Assembly (NCBI GenBank): GCA_905198865.1
Contig: CAJKEB010000027.1
Span: 1 to 23,881, forward strand
Source: an uncultured Eubacteriales bacterium
GTDB taxonomy: Bacteria; Bacillota; Clostridia; Monoglobales; Monoglobaceae
Direction of reading: 5' to 3'
Length of the DNA: 23,881 bases
Shown in pieces: positions 14,537 to 23,766 of this stretch. The notes beneath the pieces are model-generated. The model was not told where the DNA came from and searched no databases. It saw nothing but the letters and a program-made list of their open reading frames with translations. The stretch's first letter is position 1; the number at the start of each line of letters is the position of its first letter. The position numbers and the translations under genes are program-made.

Positions 14537-17500
14537 TTAATCTTCATAATCGCTGTCAAAGAAGCCGAGTGTATACAGCGCATTCACTGCCTGCTTAATA
14601 TACTTTTCGCCTGTCAGCGGCCATGCAAAGCCGAGGCGATACAGCGCCTTTATGGTAAAGCTGTTGTCCCAGCCCACGAACCGGCGTTCTGAGCTTCCGG
14701 CGCTGAGGTAGGAAATAAGGCTTGAAATTTCCATATTGCGCTTTTCATCGGCAAGCATTTCATTGAACTTTTTGTTAAACTCTTCATCGCTTACCACGTC
14801 AATATCTATACCGTAGCCGCGCATTACATCAAGCACGTTTGCCATATGTACGTGATGACAGTTGTACGCATGGAACACGGTGAACTTATCGGGTGTTCCG
14901 GCAAGGGTTATAACCGCCTTTGCGGTACAGTCAATAGGCGAGAACTCCGCAGGCGAATCCAGACTGCCGACCGGGAAGCTGCCTATCATAGCATATGCGC
15001 GCAGGCGCTTCATAAAGCCGTTGGTTGAATAGTTGATCTGGAACTCACCGTCGCTTTCGCGGCTCATGAGGTTTCCTACTCTTATCACCTTGCCTTTAAG
15101 TCCGCCCTGCACTGCTTCAAGAACCTTCTTTTCGGCGCGGAACTTTGTTTCGGCATACTTATTGTCAAGCGACTGACCGAAGTACAGTCTGTTCTCCGTG
15201 AGTAGTTCGTCCTTTGGTATGCTGTTGTTTACGCTTTCGCCGGCAACGCTGACCGTTGAAACCTGAATCAGCTTTTTGTTCCTCTCGGAGCAGATATTTA
15301 TGAGGTTCTCAACGCCGTGTACATTCACCCTGTCGAGTAAGTCGTCATTCACAAAGTGCTTCACGCAGGCGGCGCAGTTTATAACCGTATCAAAATCATA
15401 GTCTGCAAGCGCAAGCGAAAGATTATCGTCCGTTATATCTCCGTCAATCGGGATAATACGGCTTCCGAACTCGCTGTCAAAGGTATCGTCAAAGTAATAC
15501 ATAAGCATCATCTTTAGTCTAAGCTCGCTCGACTGGCTCTTTCCCTTTCTGACAAGGCAGTATACCTTTTCGCAGCCGCTGTCCAAAAGCGCCTTTACGA
15601 CATGGATACCGAGATAACCCGTTGCGCCCGACACAAGCACTTTGCCTATATCCTCATAGGAAATTTCATCGGCATATTCGCTTGTATTGAACTTAAGCAC
15701 GTCATAAAGCGGATCATCGCTTATTATCTCCGCCTTGTCTGCCGCCTTGACCTCAGGCTTTTCAGCAGCGACCTCCTCGCCGGATACGAACTTTGCAAGC
15801 CGTGCCGGTGTTGTATGGTCGAATATATTTGCATAAACAACCGGGAGGTTTTCGGTCATACATTTCATTGCGACCTTTGACGCCGACAGAGATGTGCCGC
15901 CAAGCTCAAAGAAGTCATCATCGGCATACACCTTTTGGATTCCCAGAGCCATGGCAAATATATCACAGAACTTCTTTTCAAGCTCCGTTGCCGCTTCGCG
16001 GCCTGAATCTCTGCGCTCGCTTATTTCAGGCTCCGGCAGAGCACGCTTATCGATCTTGCCGTTGTTGGTCATTGGCAGGCTTGTCAGATGTACAAACACC
16101 TTCGGTATCATGTATTTCGTAAGCGTCTTTTCCATAAACGCCGTCAGCTTTATAGTGTCAACAGGCTTTTCCGATACATAGTAGCCGCAAAGGAACTGGT
16201 CGCTGTCCCCGCCCTTGACAAGCACAACGCTGCGCTTTATGCTTTCATACCTGTTCATGACGTTTTCTATTTCATCCAGCTCGACTCTCAGACCTCTGAG
16301 CTTGACCTGATTATCGCTTCTGCCGCAGTGAACAATTTTTCCGTCACCGTTCCAGTACGCAATATCACCGCTCCGGTATGCTCTTTCGCCGCCAAACTCG
16401 ATGAACTTCTCCTTTGTCATCTTATCAAGACCGACATAGCCTCTGCCGACGCTGCCGCCGACAATCGTCAGCTCGCCGCGCGCGTATTTGGGCAGGATAT
16501 TGTCATAGCAGTCAAGCATGTATATCTTTGTATTGCCTGCCGGTGTGCCTATTGTCACATTACTGCCGTCAAGGGTATCAATCGTTACCGTGACTGTGGT
16601 TTCGGTCGGGCCGTAGCTGTTAAAGATAACCCCCTCAAAGCCCGCCCTGCGCATCTTGTCATACAGTGTTTCGGGGAACGGCTCTGCGCCGATTATAATC
16701 GCCCTCAGCTGACTTAGCACCGTGCAGACCTCCGGGAAGTCAAGCATTGTCTGCATATATGACGGTGTGCATTTCATCATGTCAACCCCGGTCTCCGTCA
16801 TCATCTTTGCAAGCAGTATCGGATTATGTATTTCTTCTTCAGTCGCCATTGCCACCGACTGTCCGTGATACAGCGGCATCATTTCCTCAATAACCGACAC
16901 GTCAAAGGTTATTGCAGCAAGACCTAAGAATACGCTTGTGTTATCCACATAATCCTTGGCAAGGACGTTCTTGTCATGGTATGCGAGCATATTCATCAGG
17001 TTTCTGTGCTCTATCATAACGCCTTTCGGCTTGCCCGTTGAGCCTGATGTATAGATGCAGTACGCAAGTGACGATGGATTGATCCGGACGTTCGGGTTCT
17101 CGGCATTTTCACACTTATACAAGTCCTCAAGCAAAAGCACCTGCGCATCGAGGCTGTCTAAAAGTGACTTTCTTTCGGTATAAAGCGCCTTTGTCGTAAT
17201 CACAAACTTCGCCTTTGAGTTTTCAAATATATATGAAATTCTGTCGTCGGGATAATCCGGCTCGGTTGATAAGAATGCTCCGCCGGATTTCATTATGCCC
17301 TGTCTTATCGGATACACGTCAACTGTTCTGTCCATATACAGTCCGACTATATCTTCGGCGTTGACGCCGTTTTCAATCAGCGTATTGGCGATTTTATTCG
17401 CTCTCTCATTGAGTTCGGCAAACGTGATGCTCTCTCCGCCTGCGGTGACCGCTGTCTTATCGGGATTTAATCTAACCTGTCTTTCAAGAAGCTGCGGCGG

Positions 17501-20500
17501 CGTAAGGTCCTCTACCTCGCCTGCGGTATCGTTGAACCGCTCCATCTCATTCAGCGCCTTGTCCGAAAGGACGGATATTTCACTGAGGGTTGCCTTGCGG
17601 ATAAACTCAGATACGGCGGTATCGTATGCGTCGATAAAGCTCTCTATATATTCACGGCTGTAACGGTCGCTTCTGTACTCGCAGAAGTATTTTATTCTGC
17701 CGTTTTCGAGGAACACGTTCAGGTTAAGCGGAGCCTTTACCTGGTCAAGCTCCATATCAAGCATACGCACACTCTCGCCGCACAGCTCATTAAATTCAAA
17801 ATCCTCGCCCTGATATGCAAACATTATGTCTGCGTTTATGGAAAACGCTCTGCTTATTTCGCCGAACGAATATATATCGTTTGACATGCTCTCTATAAGC
17901 TGTTCGCTTATTCCGCCTATGTAATCGGCAGTTGTACGGCTGCCGTTTTCCTTTGAAACGGTGCACATCACAGGGAAGGTCTTGACAAGCATTGCCATTG
18001 AGCGGTCAAGTCTTGAATCGCTTCTGCCGTTGTAGATACTCGTGAATATCGCATTGTCCTTGCGACAGTATTTTGTAAGCGTCAGACCGAATACCGCCGT
18101 GAAAAATCCGTTCATGCTCAGCTTGTTCGCCTCACAGTAATACTTTACGTCCTCTGCGGTGTTATATTCGCCGTACAGCCTTATGCTGTCAGACTGCGGC
18201 TGCGGCTTCTCTTTCAGGTCGCCTGAGGGCAGACAGTCTGCGTCACAGCCGTCAAATATATCGGTATAATACTTCTTCGCCTTTTCATAATACTCGCCGT
18301 TTCTCTGCTTCTCCTCTGTCAGCGACGCTTCAAAGGCGCTGTATTGCTCCGGTTCAAGCTCTTCACCGCGGTATGCTTTTGAAACATCATCGAAGAAGAT
18401 AAGCATTGATGTACCGTCACTGATGATATGGTGCATTTCCGTGAACAGATAGTTCTTATCGGCTTTTATAATCTGTATTTTAAACAGTCTGCCGCCCATC
18501 AGCGTAAACGGTCTTACGAGGCTGTCCTTTACATCGTCTATGCTTTCGGCGGTTATCACCTCTATATCGGTTTCGTCAAAGACCTCGCTGTCCATTCTGC
18601 GCTGACGTATATCTCCGCTTTCGTTCATGAACAGTCTTGTCTTTATATACGGGTGAGCATTGACCGCCTTTGCAAGCGCCGATTTAAGCCTTTCGATATC
18701 TATATTGTCACTCAGCTCAAGAAGTATCGGTATGTTATACACCGTGCTTTCAGGGTGAGCCATGCACTCTACGAAAATACCCTCCTGAGTCTTTGTGATT
18801 CCGTAATCCGGCAGAGCTTCAAAGCTCTCGGCCTGTGATGCGTTGCTCAGGAACAACTCAAGCTTTTCAACCGTGTCGTTTTCCTTTAAGTCCTTTGTGG
18901 TAACCGCTGCGTCAAACTCCTTTGACAGCAGTACGTTAAGCCTTACCGCACCGATCGAGGTCAGACCTGCCATGTAAATATTTGTGTTAACGCCGAAGCC
19001 GTCATTTCCGATTACTGATGCGATAACGTCAAATATTCTCTGCTGCATATCGTTTTGCGGCTTTTTCGCGTCCTCAAACTTACGCTCCGGAATCGGCAGC
19101 GCACGCTTGTTGACCTTCTGGTTCTGGTTCATCGGGATTTTGTCAATCTGCATAGTAACCGCCGGAACCATATACGGCGGCTTTTGCTCCATAATAAAGT
19201 TATTCAGCTCGTCAACGGAGATTTCCTCGTCCGAGACTATATAAGCCGCAATAAACTTTCCGCCTGCCGGGTCGTCAAACGCTGCAACGGTTGCGTCCTT
19301 TATACCGTCAAATTTGCGGATAACCTCTTCGACCTCGGTAAGCTCTATTCTGAAGCCTCTGACCTTGACCTGCGCATCGCGTCTGCCGATGAACTGAACC
19401 GAACCGTCTTTCATAAACCGCACTACATCGCCAGTGTGATATACACGCTCATAGCCTTCCTTATCACAGAACGGATTTTTTGTGAAAGCCTTTGCGGTCT
19501 GCTCAGGTCTGTTCAGATATGAGCGTCCCACCTGATAGCCTGCCGCCCACAGCTCGCCGGCTGCGCCCTGCGGCAGCAGCTTGCCGTTTTTGTCAACAAC
19601 GTACAGCTTGACGTTATCAAGAGCAGGGCCAATCGGCACGTCCTTATACTTTCTGTCTACCTTGGCAACCGTTATCAGTATTGTACATTCTGTCGGACCG
19701 TAGGCGTTATACATATTATAATCGGGCGGGTCAAGGGGAACAAGCTTTTCGCCGCCCACTGTCAGATGCTTTAAGGTTTTTGTCCCATCCATAAGCGCAA
19801 ACTGACGTCCTACCTGAGTTGTGATTAGGCTGTGGGTTATTTGGTTGTCATTATAGTAATTCTGCAGTTCAATCAGATTAAGGCGTATGCCCTCGTCAAT
19901 TATATACAGCGTACCGCCTGACGTAAGCACCGGATATGTATCAAACATATTTGCATCAAAGCCATAGCTCGCATACGCTGCGCTTCGTGTATTCTCATCT
20001 ATTGAATAATACCGTCTTGCCCAATCGCAGAATGCGGCGATATTGCCGTGTTCAAGCATAACACCCTTTGGCAGTCCCGTTGAGCCGGAGGTATAGAGCA
20101 TAATGAATAAATCACCGGGTTCAGGTCTTGGCAAAGTCTCGTCACAGTCCGAAAGCTTCGGAATTTCGTCAACCAACATTCTTTCGCCCGTATATTCATC
20201 ATTTATAATCGGGTTAAGGTCGGCGGTTGTTATAAGCACCTTTGCACCCGAATCGTTCATCATAAGGTTAAGTCTTTCGGGCGGATATGTCGGGTCAAGC
20301 GGAAGATAACCGCCGCCTGCCTTCAAAATACCAAGCGCACAGATTACCATATACTCACATCTCGGTATAAGCACGCCCGCAACCTTTTCCTTGCCAATTC
20401 CCATTTTGCGCAGGTGCTTCGCAAGAATGTCCGTTATATTATCAAGCTCTTTGTATGTAAATTTCTTGTCAAGATATACAAGTGCGGTGTTGTCAGGGTT

Positions 20501-21850
20501 AAGCTGTACACGTTCGCGGAACAAATCGATTACCGTTTTGCTCCTGTCAAATTCGTGTTCGGTCATGTTAAAGGCGTTAATCTGCTCAACAGCTTCTCCG
20601 TCAGCTAATTCCACATCGTCAACATATTCCTTTACGAGAAACTCCTGTGCGGCCTTTGCGTACGCTCTTGCCAGGTTCATAGCAAACTCATAGCTGAACA
20701 TATCCGCTCTGTAGCCCATGTGAAGCTCGTAGCGCCCGCCGCCCTTTTCCAATATTTCGACAAGCAAAGCCGTGCTTTCTATATGTCTTTCATCATATAT
20801 ACGCTCGACCTTAATACTGCTGCCGTGCATAAGCTCGTATTCAAGTATGCGTCCCTGATATGCAAAATTTATATCTGCGTTTACGCCGTATTCCGCCGCA
20901 ATTTCCTCAAAGGAATAAATATCGTTTTCACGGCTTGCCATAAGGTTGTCGTTACCCTTTTTGAGGAACTCCTTAACCGATGGATTGCCGCTTATATCCG
21001 ACACAAACGGCATTGTCTTAACAAGCATCGAGACAACGTTTTTCTTCTCCTCTGTCCGCCGTCCGTTATATATAGTAGCAATAACGCTGTCGTCTCTGTA
21101 ATTGTATTTTGCAGTGATAAATCCCATAACGCCGGTGAAATACGCGGTGGTCGAAACCTTTATCTCATTGCGCAGTGCCTGGAACTTGTCCTTGTCAATT
21201 TCAAATTCATACGAAAGCCAGCCCTGCTTCGGCGTGTCGTCATAGACATCCCTTACCGGCAGGCAGTCGCCCTCGCGGCCGTCAAGAAGATTTGCATAAA
21301 ACTCCTTGGCTCTGTTATATTCTTCGCTTCCGGCAAGTGCCGCTTCATCCACGGCGACGTCAATTCCGGTGTATTCCTCAATCTCAAGTTCTTCGCCGTC
21401 ATAAGCTCTCCTTACATCTGCGGAAAGTATCATCATGGAAGTGCCGTCTGAAATGATGTGGTGTAAATCCTCAAACAAATACTTCGCAGTCGGTGTGATA
21501 TAAATCTCAAATCTGCACAATTTGCCGCCGTTTATATCAAACGGTCTGACAAGGTTATCCCTCAGATTTTCAAACTCGGCATCGGACAGCTCTGTCACCT
21601 CAACGCCGCAGATACCCTCCGAAATCCTCTGCATTACCTCGCCGCTGTCGTTTGTGTAAAGAACAGTGTCAAGGCACGGATGCGCCTTGATTGTTTTTTC
21701 TATTGCGACTTTCAGCCGCTCCACGTCAATATCGCCGCCGAGCTTTCCTAAAAACGGTAAGTTATACAGCGTTGATTCGGGGTTATTCATGCATTCAATA
21801 TAAATTCCCGACTGCGTCCTGCTTAAAACGGCTTCTCTTGCATAACTCAT
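14537..21850 (-). CDS. Dimodular nonribosomal peptide synthetase, C-A-T-C-A-T-R
   Basis: 2437 residues. Condensation 1 (about 1-430) has HHIISDG at 130-136. Adenylation 1 (about 435-925) has YTSGSTGLPKG near 586. Carrier 1 has the motif AGLTSIG, with Ser965 as attachment site. Condensation 2 (about 1005-1440) has HHIISDG at 1140-1146. Adenylation 2 (about 1450-1930) has YTSGSTGKPKG near 1600. Carrier 2 has ELGGTSLSA with Ser1987. The terminal thioester reductase (about 2045-2437) has the nucleotide-binding GATGYLG at 2075-2081 and the catalytic Tyr2232/Lys2236 pair in YAETK. There is no thioesterase or epimerase. Hand-aligned specificity codes are DAFLTGAILK (module 1) and DVIKIISVTK (module 2); neither matches a code I can name with confidence. 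A leading condensation domain suggests N-acylation, and the reductase suggests release as a peptide aldehyde or alcohol. GGGAGGAG precedes the ATG. It is the second gene of the operon. Confidence 0.96.
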   Translation of the reverse strand: MSYAREAVLSRTQSGIYIECMNNPESTLYNLPFLGKLGGDIDVERLKVAIEKTIKAHPCLDTVLYTNDSGEVMQRISEGICGVEVTELSDAEFENLRDNLVRPFDINGGKLCRFEIYITPTAKYLFEDLHHIISDGTSMMILSADVRRAYDGEELEIEEYTGIDVAVDEAALAGSEEYNRAKEFYANLLDGREGDCLPVRDVYDDTPKQGWLSYEFEIDKDKFQALRNEIKVSTTAYFTGVMGFITAKYNYRDDSVIATIYNGRRTEEKKNVVSMLVKTMPFVSDISGNPSVKEFLKKGNDNLMASRENDIYSFEEIAAEYGVNADINFAYQGRILEYELMHGSSIKVERIYDERHIESTALLVEILEKGGGRYELHMGYRADMFSYEFAMNLARAYAKAAQEFLVKEYVDDVELADGEAVEQINAFNMTEHEFDRSKTVIDLFRERVQLNPDNTALVYLDKKFTYKELDNITDILAKHLRKMGIGKEKVAGVLIPRCEYMVICALGILKAGGGYLPLDPTYPPERLNLMMNDSGAKVLITTADLNPIINDEYTGERMLVDEIPKLSDCDETLPRPEPGDLFIMLYTSGSTGLPKGVMLEHGNIAAFCDWARRYYSIDENTRSAAYASYGFDANMFDTYPVLTSGGTLYIIDEGIRLNLIELQNYYNDNQITHSLITTQVGRQFALMDGTKTLKHLTVGGEKLVPLDPPDYNMYNAYGPTECTILITVAKVDRKYKDVPIGPALDNVKLYVVDKNGKLLPQGAAGELWAAGYQVGRSYLNRPEQTAKAFTKNPFCDKEGYERVYHTGDVVRFMKDGSVQFIGRRDAQVKVRGFRIELTEVEEVIRKFDGIKDATVAAFDDPAGGKFIAAYIVSDEEISVDELNNFIMEQKPPYMVPAVTMQIDKIPMNQNQKVNKRALPIPERKFEDAKKPQNDMQQRIFDVIASVIGNDGFGVNTNIYMAGLTSIGAVRLNVLLSKEFDAAVTTKDLKENDTVEKLELFLSNASQAESFEALPDYGITKTQEGIFVECMAHPESTVYNIPILLELSDNIDIERLKSALAKAVNAHPYIKTRLFMNESGDIRQRRMDSEVFDETDIEVITAESIDDVKDSLVRPFTLMGGRLFKIQIIKADKNYLFTEMHHIISDGTSMLIFFDDVSKAYRGEELEPEQYSAFEASLTEEKQRNGEYYEKAKKYYTDIFDGCDADCLPSGDLKEKPQPQSDSIRLYGEYNTAEDVKYYCEANKLSMNGFFTAVFGLTLTKYCRKDNAIFTSIYNGRSDSRLDRSMAMLVKTFPVMCTVSKENGSRTTADYIGGISEQLIESMSNDIYSFGEISRAFSINADIMFAYQGEDFEFNELCGESVRMLDMELDQVKAPLNLNVFLENGRIKYFCEYRSDRYSREYIESFIDAYDTAVSEFIRKATLSEISVLSDKALNEMERFNDTAGEVEDLTPPQLLERQVRLNPDKTAVTAGGESITFAELNERANKIANTLIENGVNAEDIVGLYMDRTVDVYPIRQGIMKSGGAFLSTEPDYPDDRISYIFENSKAKFVITTKALYTERKSLLDSLDAQVLLLEDLYKCENAENPNVRINPSSLAYCIYTSGSTGKPKGVMIEHRNLMNMLAYHDKNVLAKDYVDNTSVFLGLAAITFDVSVIEEMMPLYHGQSVAMATEEEIHNPILLAKMMTETGVDMMKCTPSYMQTMLDFPEVCTVLSQLRAIIIGAEPFPETLYDKMRRAGFEGVIFNSYGPTETTVTVTIDTLDGSNVTIGTPAGNTKIYMLDCYDNILPKYARGELTIVGGSVGRGYVGLDKMTKEKFIEFGGERAYRSGDIAYWNGDGKIVHCGRSDNQVKLRGLRVELDEIENVMNRYESIKRSVVLVKGGDSDQFLCGYYVSEKPVDTIKLTAFMEKTLTKYMIPKVFVHLTSLPMTNNGKIDKRALPEPEISERRDSGREAATELEKKFCDIFAMALGIQKVYADDDFFELGGTSLSASKVAMKCMTENLPVVYANIFDHTTPARLAKFVSGEEVAAEKPEVKAADKAEIISDDPLYDVLKFNTSEYADEISYEDIGKVLVSGATGYLGIHVVKALLDSGCEKVYCLVRKGKSQSSELRLKMMLMYYFDDTFDSEFGSRIIPIDGDITDDNLSLALADYDFDTVINCAACVKHFVNDDLLDRVNVHGVENLINICSERNKKLIQVSTVSVAGESVNNSIPKDELLTENRLYFGQSLDNKYAETKFRAEKKVLEAVQGGLKGKVIRVGNLMSRESDGEFQINYSTNGFMKRLRAYAMIGSFPVGSLDSPAEFSPIDCTAKAVITLAGTPDKFTVFHAYNCHHVHMANVLDVMRGYGIDIDVVSDEEFNKKFNEMLADEKRNMEISSLISYLSAGSSERRFVGWDNSFTIKALYRLGFAWPLTGEKYIKQAVNALYTLGFFDSDYED

Positions 21851-21869
21851 TTTTCTTCTCCTCCCTTTA

Positions 21870-23600
21870 TTATATATTTATACTTGAATAATTCATTCCA
21901 ATCATCAGCACATTCTCATAAGCCTTATTTAATTTCTTAATTTTATCGGTATATTCCTCAGAAGCTATAAGCCGGTAATCCGTTCCCATATCCTTAAAGG
22001 TTATCCTGCCGCCGCTTATAATCACATCGACGGTGTCACCCTTTTTAAGACCGGTCTTTTCCCTGTATGCGAGGCGGGACAGTTCAAAAATATTCCGCAC
22101 TGCCTCCGCTGTGTTTTCAGACCCCGGATAATGCTCATCGGCATATTCGCCGATTGCCTTTACCGCAGCCTTCACAGCCGCTTCATCGGAAACGTCAACA
22201 GAGGTCTCACAGGTTTCTCCCTCGCTTCTTTTGAGCATAAATATCGAATACAGCTTTCCGCCGGACTTTCTCACTATATAACGCGCTTTTATGAAGATAA
22301 ACAGCGCAACAAGTATTTCGTTGACCGTATATGAAATCCATATTCCCGCCTCGCCGAAAATACGCGAAAGTACAATACAAGCAGGAACTATAATCACAAA
22401 CCCCTCAAGGGCGCATATCTGCATTGAAAAGGACGGCATCTGATACGACTGAACGTAGTACATGAACATGAATGAAAATCCGATACCGGTAAGAGCAACA
22501 GAAAACAGCCTGACTGCAACAACTCCGGTTTGCAGGACAGCACCGTCTTTAATACCATAAAGCCCCAATACCGTCTCGGGGAAAATTTCAAACAGGACGG
22601 TAATCACAATACAGCAGCCGATTATTATTTTCAGCGCCCTCTTTACGGTAAAGCTTATAGCCGTATTGTCATCCGCGCCGCAGAAGGATCCGACCATAGG
22701 CATCATAGTCTGCGCAGCGCCGGCAATAAACATTGACACAAACGACAGGCATGACGTACATACGGAAAACGCCGCAAGACCGTCCTGTCCGGCTTCACGC
22801 GCAACTATCATATTAAATATCCACATCTTTGCAAACATCAGTCCCTGACCGAAAATTGACGAAACGCTCATTTTAAACATATCCGCATACAGCCTGAGGT
22901 CTGCCGGCTTTATTTTTGTCAGCTTAAGCGTTCTGCCCTTTGACTTTATGTAGATTATATAGAGCAGCGTTCCTGCAATATATCCCGTAATTGTTGCAAG
23001 AGCGCCTCCTGCAAGTCCCATGTTCATAAACTTCATATAAACAACGTCAAGACAAAGATTAATTACGTTGGCAATAATCAGGACGTTTGAGGACAGCTTC
23101 GGTTTTCCGTCAGCCTTTATTATATGCGGAAAAATAAGCATCACAAACGTAAAAGGCGAACCCAAAAGATATACCCAAAGATACTGAGCCACAAGCTCGT
23201 CAAGTCCTGAGCTTCCCGAAAGAAACCCCGCAATAGCGTCATTTGCAAAAAGTCCCAGAAGCACTCCCGCCAAGCTGCACACCAGCCATGCAATACACGA
23301 AAGCGTGAGCGACTTATCTGCATTCCTGCTATCCATTTTTCCCTTGAACATCGAAATACAGGTCGCCGCACCTATCCCGAACATTCCGCTTATTGCGGTA
23401 AAGCACAGCGACAGCGGCATGATAAGATTCATCGCACCAAGCTCATCGCTGCCTAAAACATTTCCTACTATTACGGAATCAATTATTATACTCAGGGATA
23501 TAGACGCCGACATCAAAACCGACGGAAAAAAGAACTCAATAAACTTCCTGCCGATAAGCCTGCCGCTTCTCTCAAACGGCATCTGACCCGAATTTTCCAT
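21870..23600 (-). CDS. MATE-family exporter with C-terminal HATPase-like domain
   Basis: 576 residues from the chosen start. Residues 1 to about 440 are a typical twelve-helix MATE drug/metabolite exporter: FIEFFFPSVLMSASISL, the FPHIIKADGKPKLSS block and the second half-repeat from LYADMFKMSVSSIFGQG. The last 120 or so residues are not part of a normal MATE protein. They resemble the RsbW/HATPase_c_2 fold, with an N-box-like helix (AVRNIFELSRLAY), a strand plus DMG turn like the G1 box (GGRITFKDMGTDY) and a C-terminal NVLMIGMNYSSINI. The N-box Asn appears to be Glu, so ATP binding may be lost. The ATG at 23600 follows AAAGGGG; an upstream in-frame ATG (23660) lies on the promoter -35 box and was rejected. 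First gene of the NRPS operon, 19 bases before the NRPS. The likely role is export of the NRPS product. Confidence is high for MATE, about 0.5 for the tail. Confidence 0.92.
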   Translation of the reverse strand: MENSGQMPFERSGRLIGRKFIEFFFPSVLMSASISLSIIIDSVIVGNVLGSDELGAMNLIMPLSLCFTAISGMFGIGAATCISMFKGKMDSRNADKSLTLSCIAWLVCSLAGVLLGLFANDAIAGFLSGSSGLDELVAQYLWVYLLGSPFTFVMLIFPHIIKADGKPKLSSNVLIIANVINLCLDVVYMKFMNMGLAGGALATITGYIAGTLLYIIYIKSKGRTLKLTKIKPADLRLYADMFKMSVSSIFGQGLMFAKMWIFNMIVAREAGQDGLAAFSVCTSCLSFVSMFIAGAAQTMMPMVGSFCGADDNTAISFTVKRALKIIIGCCIVITVLFEIFPETVLGLYGIKDGAVLQTGVVAVRLFSVALTGIGFSFMFMYYVQSYQMPSFSMQICALEGFVIIVPACIVLSRIFGEAGIWISYTVNEILVALFIFIKARYIVRKSGGKLYSIFMLKRSEGETCETSVDVSDEAAVKAAVKAIGEYADEHYPGSENTAEAVRNIFELSRLAYREKTGLKKGDTVDVIISGGRITFKDMGTDYRLIASEEYTDKIKKLNKAYENVLMIGMNYSSINI

Positions 23601-23630
23601 TTCATGCACCCCTTTACAGTTTATTACATT

Positions 23631-23660
23631 ATTATAACATACTAATATATAAAACATCAA
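23631..23660 (-). promoter_or_regulatory. Promoter of the MATE-NRPS-PPTase-STAS operon
   Basis: Minus-strand TTGATG (23655-23660), 18-base spacer, TATAAT (23631-23636), with TGT directly before the -10 box (extended -10). The leader is short, about 25 nt. No internal promoter or terminator was noticed in the four genes downstream, whose gaps are 19, 6 and 1 bases. Confidence 0.7.
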
Positions 23661-23735
23661 GGGAAACTTATTTAATTACTGTTGTAATTCTCATTTAATG
23701 TGTGATTTTCATGTTCTGCCTCCTTGATTTTCTGC

Positions 23736-23766
23736 ATAATAAAAGGACGCTCAACTGAACGTCCTT
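23736..23766 (-). terminator. Intrinsic terminator or attenuator upstream of the MATE operon
   Basis: On the minus strand AAGGACGTTC (23766-23757) pairs with GAGCGTCCTT (23752-23743), 10 bp with one G-T pair and a 4-base loop, followed by TTATTAT. It either ends a minus-strand transcript entering from outside the window or acts as an attenuator for the MATE operon. It shares the outer stem AAGGAC/GTCCTT and the tail CCTTTTATT-N-TGCA with the carA attenuator. A strong ribosome site (AAGGAGG) and a five-codon frame (MKITH, 23695-23712) follow directly, before the MATE promoter. Confidence 0.6.

Noticed and set aside
20720..21451. 243-codon plus-strand open frame opposite the first NRPS condensation domain
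   Set aside because: It lies entirely within the coding sequence of an intact condensation domain, and its product looks like low-complexity antisense translation.
23601..23660. 20-residue N-terminal extension of the MATE protein
   Set aside because: The upstream ATG overlaps the -35 box of the operon promoter, so transcripts from it would not include this start.
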